A DNA stretch of 23,504 nt, taken from contig JAKIVF010000050.1 in assembly GCA_021647145.1 (NCBI GenBank), positions 1 to 23,504 on the forward strand, read 5' to 3'. Shown piece after piece: positions 7,953 to 14,245 of the stretch. The notes below the pieces were generated by a model that was not told the origin of the DNA, made no database searches, and saw nothing but the letters and a program-made list of their open reading frames with translations. Both the position numbers and the translations under genes were made by a program. Position 1 is the first letter of the stretch; every line of letters starts with the position of its first letter. Source of the DNA: Methylococcaceae bacterium (GTDB lineage: Bacteria > Pseudomonadota > Gammaproteobacteria > Methylococcales > Methylomonadaceae).

Positions 7953-9110
7953 TTATTCTCCTTTTATCAAGGATACTTTACGCCCTTTTTTTATTCCGTC
8001 AGGTACGTTCGTCACGACTTGCAAGTCTGTTTCCGGACCTTCTATAACTTCTACACGTCCATCAAGCGTTTTATGACCAAAAGTGACAGGCTTAAGTTGT
8101 AAACGGCCTTTCTTAACTACCCATACAGCACCACTTGACCCATTGAAATTATCTATTGCTGTTTCTGGAACCAGCAAAGCTTCTTTAAGTACGGCCGTTT
8201 GGATGAAAATTTCAGCTTGTTCTCCTAGATAAAACTTTTCTGGGCAACCATTACAGCGAATATAGACACGACGCTCTTCGTTGACACGATCACTTTCAAT
8301 ATCTATGCGAACCACTATGCCTTGAAATTTATTATTCGGTAGAGACCTAAGTCGTACTTGTGCGTGCTGTCCTACGCGAATATACCCTGCACGCGCTTCA
8401 TCCACATAACCCAATATCCAAACTGTTTTGGGATCAATCATGGTAAAAACCGCCTCTCCTGGGGATAAAACCGTTCCCAGTTCTTTATGTCTTTCAATCA
8501 CAAGACCATCATAGGGGGCTCGTAAGGTGTGACGCTCTAAGCGTTGTATCTCTATATCATATAGAGCGCGTGCATTCGCAAGCTCTGCCTTTGCCACATA
8601 AATTTCTATTTGGGCAATATCCAACTCAGTTACTGCGACATCTTCTTCCATCTGTGTTTTATCAGCCTGTTCCTTAGAGACCAATTTTCGAGAAAGTAGT
8701 GTTTGGGAACGTTTATTATTTTCCTTTGCCAAAGCAAGGGTCGATTTCATTTTTGGAAGAGTAGATAGGGCTTTTTTTAACCGAACTTCAGCAACTTTAA
8801 TAGCGGTGTTGGTCTGTTGCGTTTTTGCCTGTTGTTCCGCACTATATAAACGTGCAAGGATAGCACCTTTTTTAACCGTGTCTCCTTGATCGGCATTCAG
8901 TTCCGATAAAGCTGCTCCAACTTCAAACCCTACCGGGGATAGTATTTTTGCTTCGACAGTTCCCAGTCCATAAACGGTTACTTCTATATTTTGTTCAGCA
9001 GTTGCGGTTTCGACAGATAGTGGTCTATTTTTATAATAAAAAGTAGCTAAAAAAATGACGGCTATTGTAGTAACAGACCATAAAATAATTCGTATTTGAT
9101 GTTTATCCAT
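7953..9110 (-). CDS. Periplasmic adaptor (HlyD/MacA/DevB-like membrane fusion protein)
   Basis: 385 residues from the ATG at 9110, chosen because AAGGG lies 7 bases before it. An in-frame ATG at 9125 has no ribosome site. A single N-terminal transmembrane anchor (IILWSVTTIAVIFLATFYY) is followed by a lipoyl-like half motif (VGAALSELNADQGDTVKKGAILARL), a long α-helical hairpin (about 75-195, rich in Ala, Lys, Glu and Gln), the returning lipoyl half (RHTLRAPYDGLVIERHKELGTVLSPGE), then β-barrel and membrane-proximal parts. It would link the permease to a TolC-like channel. The pair CNGCPEKF at about residue 287-294 is unusual and could be a disulfide or metal site. Confidence 0.9.
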   Translation of the reverse strand: MDKHQIRIILWSVTTIAVIFLATFYYKNRPLSVETATAEQNIEVTVYGLGTVEAKILSPVGFEVGAALSELNADQGDTVKKGAILARLYSAEQQAKTQQTNTAIKVAEVRLKKALSTLPKMKSTLALAKENNKRSQTLLSRKLVSKEQADKTQMEEDVAVTELDIAQIEIYVAKAELANARALYDIEIQRLERHTLRAPYDGLVIERHKELGTVLSPGEAVFTMIDPKTVWILGYVDEARAGYIRVGQHAQVRLRSLPNNKFQGIVVRIDIESDRVNEERRVYIRCNGCPEKFYLGEQAEIFIQTAVLKEALLVPETAIDNFNGSSGAVWVVKKGRLQLKPVTFGHKTLDGRVEVIEGPETDLQVVTNVPDGIKKGRKVSLIKGE

Positions 9111-9181
9111 AGAGCGGCCCTTCATTTATAAAATATTTTTACCTGCATTTCCCTTTTTTAGATTATGCACAGTCACCCCCC

Positions 9182-9742
9182 TTAGCTGGAAACAAACATT
9201 ACTACAAAAAAAATCAGTCCCAGCATTGTTGAAATCAAAGTCATTTTACGCAACCTGGGAAGTTGCCATGCCATAATAAACCCAGAGATAAGCAAAAAAA
9301 GTAGGCCAACGGCCAAAATAGTGGCATAGACTTTAAAAGCAATACCACCTTTTGCTTTATGCAGTTGAACAAAATGTCTATGCCAGCCTGTATTCTTTAT
9401 TTTCAATTGTGCGATAAGCGGATCTGAGGTTGGTTCTAAAACGACATCCTTGCTGGAACCTGTCCACTCCAGTTGAAATGATTGCCCAATTTTTTTGATT
9501 TTAGCTTTTCCTGTGGGTAAAGAGACTTGCTGTTTATTTAGCTCTGTTTCCACTACATTAATTAAATAGCTAAGTTCTTCTTGAAACGGTATTTTTAGAT
9601 GTAATTTTTGAACCGTTGTTTCATAATCTCCTTTTATTCCCCAGGTATAAAAAGCTCCTGTTACAAAAAACATGATTGCAATAGGCAATATGAATACAGC
9701 AATCAGTACGTGTACTTTCATCAGTATAGGGCGATTAATCAT
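9182..9742 (-). CDS. PepSY-type membrane protein
   Basis: 186 residues. It has an N-terminal membrane helix (about 9-30, VHVLIAVFILPIAIMFFVTGAFY), a periplasmic segment with a PepSY-like β-strand region (about 55-120), then two helices at about 135-157 and 167-185. The sequence WHRHFVQLHKAKGG (about 119-132) before the second helix resembles the histidine-bearing turn of PepSY-associated membrane proteins, many of which sit near iron or copper uptake and ferric-reductase genes. The start has a strong ribosome site (AAGGAG, 7 bases upstream). It lies between the second DUF2202 gene and the exporter on the same strand. Electron transfer or metal handling is an inference from context. Confidence 0.7.
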   Translation of the reverse strand: MINRPILMKVHVLIAVFILPIAIMFFVTGAFYTWGIKGDYETTVQKLHLKIPFQEELSYLINVVETELNKQQVSLPTGKAKIKKIGQSFQLEWTGSSKDVVLEPTSDPLIAQLKIKNTGWHRHFVQLHKAKGGIAFKVYATILAVGLLFLLISGFIMAWQLPRLRKMTLISTMLGLIFFVVMFVSS

Positions 9743-9858
9743 TTACTTTCTCCTTAAATTGTAAGCTGGGAGCTTATCAAGCAAAGCGTGATAACAGCGG
9801 TCACGAATACGGATTTCTAACGGTTGATTATTGCCGATAGACCGCGTGAAGTATACTT

Positions 9859-10974
9859 TTATTCGCTAACTTTAAAAACAGTAGGGAAACGATTATAAAC
9901 AATACTGCCATCATCTAATCTATAGCCAGAAAATATAGAAAATACGCCTGGCATTCCTTGTAATTGACCTTGGAAAATCTGTAACGTATACCCCTCAAGT
10001 AATTGCTGTGCGCTCTTTGTTGCAGGAAGATTGTTGGCTTGTCCATCCCAGGCTTGCCAATTATCAGCATTATGCGTGAAAAACTGAGTTTGATCACTGT
10101 TTTCAGCCTGATAAGAAGCGACTATCACCCAATCGACGACTTTATTCAAGTCATTAGCATTAGCTGTAATTTGGTGAGTGACTGTAATCGTATCTTCACC
10201 TTTTATCGTGCTGCCATTTTGTAATAAATCTTGTTCAGAATTGATTGAGGCAACAAAGCACGTTTTATCTTCACTGACATGACCGGCTGGATTTAAAAGT
10301 ATGGCATTACCATGCATCATATCAGGTTTAGGCCGATCAAGAATGCTAGCCACAGCCTCGCTACTCATATACTGAGCAATGTATTCCCCTTCAATATTAA
10401 TAATCTGGCGTGAAAATGCGCGTAAATGATTATGGGAGGCCTGCATTAACTGTGTATACATGACTTTTAGTTCGTCATTATCTGTTTCTGCAATGGCATT
10501 TTCTAAATCAAAAATATCCACTTCTTCAACCATTGCTCCTACTTTAAAGGCTTCTAGTTTGGATTGACTACCCTTAGCCAGTAAATCGTCATAAAGATTT
10601 TGTAACACGGTGTTGTTAAATTGACCTACCTCACTACTAGCCGGGTCAGGAAGCTGATAGGCATCCAGAAATACCTTCACTTTATCCATGTGTTTTTGCT
10701 CAGAAGCTGCAATATTAGTAAAAACCTGGGTATTCCACTGTCCATAGAGTGTTTTATAAACATCTCTGGCTAATTTTTCTTCTTCGCGCATAAAGTTTAA
10801 AGTATCTAATTCCTTTTCAGACAGTGTGCGAATCAACACTTGTTCGCTGGTTAATTCGCAAAAGGACTCTTGTCCCGGCCCTCCCATGCCTTGTCCTTGT
10901 TTAGCGACAGCTTGAATGCTTATTGAACTAAGAGTCAATGTCATAAGTAAGGTACTATTTAATAATTTTTTCAT
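9859..10974 (-). CDS. Exported DUF2202 (ferritin-like) protein with extra C-terminal domain
   Basis: 371 residues with an N-terminal signal peptide (hydrophobic 5-20, cleavage near AVA|KQ). The DUF2202 domain spans about 48-195. Its candidate metal ligands are EEEKLARD (64-71), EQKH (92-95), EEVD (150-153) and HNH (181-183), the arrangement of a four-helix ferritin-like fold. The following 170 residues have no counterpart in the shorter paralogue at 12731-13402. They look β-rich and end in YRLDDGSIVYNRFPTVFKV, and I do not recognise them. The start ATG follows AAGGAAAA. It lies 19 bases after the haem c protein gene and is probably co-transcribed with it. Periplasmic metal or oxidant handling is a guess; DUF2202 has no settled function. 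Confidence 0.85.
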   Translation of the reverse strand: MKKLLNSTLLMTLTLSSISIQAVAKQGQGMGGPGQESFCELTSEQVLIRTLSEKELDTLNFMREEEKLARDVYKTLYGQWNTQVFTNIAASEQKHMDKVKVFLDAYQLPDPASSEVGQFNNTVLQNLYDDLLAKGSQSKLEAFKVGAMVEEVDIFDLENAIAETDNDELKVMYTQLMQASHNHLRAFSRQIINIEGEYIAQYMSSEAVASILDRPKPDMMHGNAILLNPAGHVSEDKTCFVASINSEQDLLQNGSTIKGEDTITVTHQITANANDLNKVVDWVIVASYQAENSDQTQFFTHNADNWQAWDGQANNLPATKSAQQLLEGYTLQIFQGQLQGMPGVFSIFSGYRLDDGSIVYNRFPTVFKVSE

Positions 10975-10993
10975 CAGTTATTTTCCTTGTGCT

Positions 10994-11761
10994 TTATTTT
11001 ACCAAATCTCTGTTTTGTTGAAATTTCATTCTACGTTTATCCATGCCCATGCCAGTGTTTGAATTATTCACTTCAATTTGATACATTTCATGACAATCTT
11101 TACAGAGACTGAGTGCTTCACCCAATTGCTTTAATGTATGTTTAGGGTCTTTAATTGACTCTGCGTCATCAGCAATAGCATCAAAAGCCATATGTACCGC
11201 TTTACCTTGCATCATAAATGCCTTGGGTAAAATGCCATGTAATTTATTCTCTGGTTTTTTCTTCATCCCCATGCCTAAACGCCTGGCCTGTTTGGCAACA
11301 GTATCCATATCATCAGTAGCTAGGGCTGCAACAATCGCTTGTGTTCCAGCTAATAAACTACGCATTTCAGATAATACATGTGCTTGTTGTGCTTGATTAA
11401 GTGGAAGCGTTTGACGTTGGTCAAACTCGTTGATATTGTGAGCTGAACCTAAACGCTTACGCTGCTGTTTATTTTCCCTTTTGTTAATCAAGGTTACACC
11501 TTGCTCTTTTGCCCGTTGCTTCATCCGCTCTTGATTTTCTTTACGGATTTCCGCCTTTTCCTCAGCCGTTGTTGCGGCACGCATTTTTGAGCGTTGCTCA
11601 TTGCGTTCTTGTTCTGTCATAAGCTGTCGACCTTGAACTTGTTTCTGTGTTTGTATTTGATCTTTTTCTTGAGTAATAACAGGGTCAGCCGCAAAGACTA
11701 ACCGTGATGGCAGAAGCAGAGTGGTTGCCATAGCAACTATTATTATTGGTTTAATATTCAT
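10994..11761 (-). CDS. Exported two-module protein: LMTEQER module plus c556-like haem domain
   Basis: 255 residues from the ATG at 11761, which has AGGAAAA upstream and begins a clear signal peptide (cleavage near FAA|DP at 24-26). The longer open frame upstream has no ribosome site. Residues 34-91 form a charged helical module (QTQKQV…LMTEQER…RSKMRAA) shared with the protein at 12267-12629. After a basic linker, residues 118-230 resemble a four-helix cytochrome c'/c556 domain with one haem motif close to the C-terminus (CKDCH, 220-224). M133 in the first helix (LSEMRSLL) is a possible sixth ligand. It would be a periplasmic haem protein for electron transfer or sensing. A broken paralogue lies at 5803-6018. 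Confidence 0.8.
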   Translation of the reverse strand: MNIKPIIIVAMATTLLLPSRLVFAADPVITQEKDQIQTQKQVQGRQLMTEQERNEQRSKMRAATTAEEKAEIRKENQERMKQRAKEQGVTLINKRENKQQRKRLGSAHNINEFDQRQTLPLNQAQQAHVLSEMRSLLAGTQAIVAALATDDMDTVAKQARRLGMGMKKKPENKLHGILPKAFMMQGKAVHMAFDAIADDAESIKDPKHTLKQLGEALSLCKDCHEMYQIEVNNSNTGMGMDKRRMKFQQNRDLVK

Positions 11762-12024
11762 TAAATGATTTTCCTGGTGAATATGAATTATTTCTAGGAA
11801 TCTGTTCAACCTAGAAAGATTGTTATGAAGTAAATAAAGATTTCGAGCACCGCCCCCCAAGCACAAATGACTATAGCACAGTAGGTCTCGAATATTAAAA
11901 AAACCTGCCACAAAAAAAATTGTAACAGCTATTAATATGCAGTTATTAACTTCTGGTCAGTTAAGGATCATTGTCCTCAAAAATAATATTATCCCTTGTT
12001 TTTTTGTCTAGGTTTATATATTAA
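11762..12024. other. Non-coding stretch with clustered TCTAGG palindromes
   Basis: No credible gene lies between the haem c protein start and the mobile element. Two inverted repeats share the same core: TTTCTAGG/CCTAGAAA (11791-11798 and 11810-11817, 11-base loop) and TTTGTCTAGGTT/AACCTAGACAAA (12003-12014 and 12023-12034, 8-base loop, 12 perfect pairs). The second pair straddles the left edge of the mobile element at 12025. The half-sites resemble that element's ends, so they could be older, decayed insertions or a preferred target. They could also act as operators for the gene downstream at 11761. No T-run accompanies either stem on the appropriate strand. Confidence 0.45.
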
Positions 12025-12265
12025 CCTAGACAAATCAGTTGAACATGGAATTTGTGGAAAATCTGGGCAAAAAAGACAAAGAGTCACTCGCAAATAATGA
12101 CCATAGTCCTTATCAAGAGTGACCCTGCAGATTTTTTTGCCAAGATTTCTTCACAAAACTATGGAGCGATTATTCTTCACCGAATGGGTGAGTTCTAACA
12201 AACCTCATTACATATGATTTTCAACGGATTGGGTAAAAACTTAGCGTTCAACTGATTTTTCTAGG
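12025..12265. mobile_element. MITE-like element, 241 bp, with 5-bp target duplication
   Basis: The left end CCTAGACAAATCAGTTGAAC (12025-12044) and right end GTTCAACTGATTTTTCTAGG (12246-12265) are inverted repeats matching at 19 of 20 positions. Both are flanked directly by the same five bases, ATTAA (12020-12024 and 12266-12270). The interior holds a second, imperfect inverted repeat: about 12045-12089 against 12117-12163, with 27 bases between. It includes GTCACTC/GAGTGAC and GGCAAAAAA/TTTTTTGCC. No open frame of useful length is present, so it would need a transposase in trans. The right-hand target duplication contains the stop codon of the neighbouring 120-residue gene, whose reading frame is kept intact. 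Confidence 0.8.
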
Positions 12266-12266
12266 A

Positions 12267-12629
12267 TTAAGGACGACCTCTACCAACTCCCATACCTTTA
12301 GAATTCATATTTTTGCGAAATCCCTTACCACCACCTCTAATCGGTGGCTCATCAGTCAACGTTACTCCTTGCTGTTTTGCACGCTCTTTCATACGATTGT
12401 GATTTTCGCTACGGATTAGCTCTCTTTCCTCGGCTGTTTTTGCTGCACGCATTTTAGAACGGTTTTCAATACGCTCTTGTTCAGTCATGAGCTGAATACC
12501 ATAGACCTGTTTTTGTGTTTGTACTTTATCTCTTTTCAGAGGGTTATCAGAGTCAGCGGCCAATGCTAAGTTTGATGAAAAAACCATTATGGTTGACCAC
12601 ACTATTGTCATTTTCATTAAAGTATTCAT
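12267..12629 (-). CDS. Small exported LMTEQER-module protein
   Basis: 120 residues with a signal peptide (cleavage near ALA|AD at 24-25). Residues 34-91 match residues 34-91 of the haem c protein at 43 of 58 positions, so the two genes share a duplicated module rich in Arg, Glu, Lys and Met. The tail (95-120) is Gly-, Arg- and Met-rich (RGGGKGF, GMGVGRGRP) and has no haem motif. It starts after a good ribosome site (GGGGA, 7 bases). Its stop codon sits in the target duplication of the adjacent mobile element, which now separates it from the downstream haem c gene. No function is assigned; a helical, possibly metal- or ligand-binding periplasmic role is a guess. Confidence 0.75.
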   Translation of the reverse strand: MNTLMKMTIVWSTIMVFSSNLALAADSDNPLKRDKVQTQKQVYGIQLMTEQERIENRSKMRAAKTAEERELIRSENHNRMKERAKQQGVTLTDEPPIRGGGKGFRKNMNSKGMGVGRGRP

Positions 12630-12680
12630 TTAGATTCCCCTAGTAAAAATGGGTTGTATATAAAACCGGGTCACATAAAG

Positions 12681-12703
12681 CCTCTGCATCCCACTTCCAG
12701 AGG
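12681..12703 (-). terminator. Weak hairpin between DUF2202 and small-protein genes
   Basis: CCTCTG (12681-12686) and CAGAGG (12698-12703) form a 6-bp stem with an 11-base loop, between the stop of the DUF2202 gene and the start of the 120-residue gene. On the transcribed strand only CTTTA follows, so termination would be weak at best. It could trim or attenuate the transcript. Confidence 0.25.
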
Positions 12704-12730
12704 ATTTTCTTATTATCAGCACATTCAATA

Positions 12731-13402
12731 TCAACGGCGTCCTTGTCCTTTTCTACCTTTTCCATTTGATGAGCCACGCTCCATTGGAGAGTTCACAATG
12801 GCATCAGCAACAGCTTGATCTAAAACTAAAGATTCGTACACAACACCCATTGACTCCAGTTGTCTAACAAAAGCCCTTAAATGGTTTCGTGACCCTCTTA
12901 ATAGGTTTTCGTAAACATTTTTGATGTCAGTTTTATTGGTTTTATTAATGGCCTTTTGAAGATCAATTATATCTACTTCTTCAATTAATATGCCTGTAAG
13001 AATCGCATTTTTTAACTCTACTAATGGACTGGTATTATTATCGTAAAATTCTGAAAACACCTCATTTGTAAAGATTCCAATGGCATCATCTAATACAGGG
13101 TCTTCAATTGAATACTTGTCTAGCAAGCGTTTTACACTATTCATATGTTTTTGCTCAGCTAAAGCAATATTGTTAAAAATACGGATATCAAAATATTCGC
13201 CTAATATTACATAAACGTCCCGAGCTAACTTCTCCTCTTCACGCATATAAACTAAATCATTTTGTTCTTCAGCCGTCAATGCCTGTACTTGTAGATTTCT
13301 ATTACCCTGATTTTTATTAAATTGCCCTCTATTACCTTCTGCATAAGACAAACTACTGACTGATACAATCAGAGCTGCCGCAATTAACTTTATATTTTTC
13401 AT
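12731..13402 (-). CDS. Exported DUF2202 (ferritin-like) protein
   Basis: 223 residues with a signal peptide (hydrophobic 6-19, cleavage near SYA|EG at 21) and a Gln/Asn/Arg-rich mature start. The DUF2202 domain spans about 41-185, with the same candidate ligands as its paralogue at 9859-10974: EEEKLARD (55-62), EQKH (83-86), EEVD (141-144) and RNH (172-174). The first His of HNH in the larger protein is Arg here. The tail is basic and Gly-rich (GKGRKGQGRR), much like the tail of the 120-residue neighbour. The start has GGGAGAAAG upstream. It is the first gene of the minus-strand block, divergent from the response regulator, and therefore the likeliest direct target of that regulator. Confidence 0.85.
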   Translation of the reverse strand: MKNIKLIAAALIVSVSSLSYAEGNRGQFNKNQGNRNLQVQALTAEEQNDLVYMREEEKLARDVYVILGEYFDIRIFNNIALAEQKHMNSVKRLLDKYSIEDPVLDDAIGIFTNEVFSEFYDNNTSPLVELKNAILTGILIEEVDIIDLQKAINKTNKTDIKNVYENLLRGSRNHLRAFVRQLESMGVVYESLVLDQAVADAIVNSPMERGSSNGKGRKGQGRR

Positions 13403-13464
13403 TTCTTTCTCCCGTTTATTTTTTAAAATAATTTGTATCTCGTTTTTAGTTTAGTAAATAAGCA

Positions 13465-13493
13465 TTGCTAAAGTATTTCCATTTACGGATAAT
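13465..13493 (+). promoter_or_regulatory. Candidate sigma-70 promoter of the two-component operon
   Basis: TTGCTA (13465-13470), a 17-base spacer, then GATAAT (13488-13493, 5 of 6 to consensus). A start near 13500 would leave a leader of about 25 bases with GGAG at 13511-13514 before the TTG start codon. The -35 box is only 4 of 6 to consensus. Confidence 0.45.
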
Positions 13494-13494
13494 T

Positions 13495-13510
13495 TGTTAC
13501 AACATGTTAC
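13495..13510 (+). promoter_or_regulatory. Candidate response-regulator binding site (TGTTAC direct repeat)
   Basis: TGTTAC-aaca-TGTTAC is a perfect direct repeat with 10-bp periodicity, the usual spacing for tandem dimers of OmpR/PhoB-family regulators, and it resembles the OmpR-type GTTACA-N4-GTTACA pattern. It covers the predicted transcription start of the regulator's own operon, so negative autoregulation would be expected if it is bound. A related TTACGGA is repeated at 13483-13489 and 13507-13513. Confidence 0.35.
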
Positions 13511-13525
13511 GGAGAAAGAAAACTA

Positions 13526-14245
13526 TTGGATAATACAAATAAAACCCAAATCCTGATTGTTGACGATGATGAAGCCTTGTGTGATCTGCTTTGCCAATAC
13601 TTGAAGAAGCAAGGGTTTCCTGCCGATTATGTTGAGGATGGAATGGCAATGGATCGCTATCTTGAGCAAACAACACCCGCTCTTATTATTCTTGATCTTA
13701 TGATGCCCGGAGAAGATGGTTTAAGCATTGCTAAGCGTTTGACGAGTGAACAGAATATTCCTATCATTATGCTATCTGCTTGTGGTGAAGATGTTGACCG
13801 TATTTTAGGGCTAGAAATGGGCGCGGATGATTATCTGGCAAAACCCTTTAACACGCGTGAATTGCTAGCACGTATTCGGTCGGTATTGCGTCGTCATCAC
13901 CCTGAAATTATTAAGGATAATAAAGAAAAAAATCGTTTCAGCTTCGGAGCCAATACGCTTGATATCTTGAGCCAGGTACTCACACAAAAGGGTAAAAAAA
14001 TCCCACTGACGCAAGGCGAATATTCTTTGTTAAAACTTTTTTTAGAAAACCCGAATAGAGTATTATCCAGGGATACATTACTCGAAAATCTAAAGGGCTA
14101 TGAATGTTCACCTTTTGATCGAAGTGTAGATGTCCGTGTCGCACGTTTACGCCACAAAATAGAAACGGATACAACAAATCCAGAATTTATTCAAACAGTA
14201 TGGGGACAAGGATATAAATTTTTACTAGCAGACCGAGAAGAATGA
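13526..14245 (+). CDS. OmpR-family response regulator
   Basis: 239 residues. The receiver domain (about 7-120) has acidic residues DDD at 13-15, phosphoacceptor D57 in LIILDLMMP, S84 and K106 (AKPF). The winged-helix DNA-binding domain (about 135-235) has LTQGEYSLLKLFLENPNRVLSRDTLLE and the SVDVRVARLRHKI recognition region. The start is a TTG with GGAG 11 bases upstream; no ATG gives a full receiver domain. Its last four bases overlap the kinase start (ATGA), a classic coupled pair. It lies divergent from the DUF2202 gene, which suggests local control of that block and of itself. Confidence 0.95.
   Translation: MDNTNKTQILIVDDDEALCDLLCQYLKKQGFPADYVEDGMAMDRYLEQTTPALIILDLMMPGEDGLSIAKRLTSEQNIPIIMLSACGEDVDRILGLEMGADDYLAKPFNTRELLARIRSVLRRHHPEIIKDNKEKNRFSFGANTLDILSQVLTQKGKKIPLTQGEYSLLKLFLENPNRVLSRDTLLENLKGYECSPFDRSVDVRVARLRHKIETDTTNPEFIQTVWGQGYKFLLADREE

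Noticed and set aside
11762..11911. Upstream extension of the haem c protein frame
   Set aside because: It has no ribosome site and would bury a clean signal peptide that starts at the ATG at 11761.
12003..12034. 12-bp perfect stem as a rho-independent terminator
   Set aside because: The T-run lies before the stem on the plus strand and would be an A-run after it on the minus strand, so neither strand has the required tail. Half of the stem belongs to the mobile element's end.
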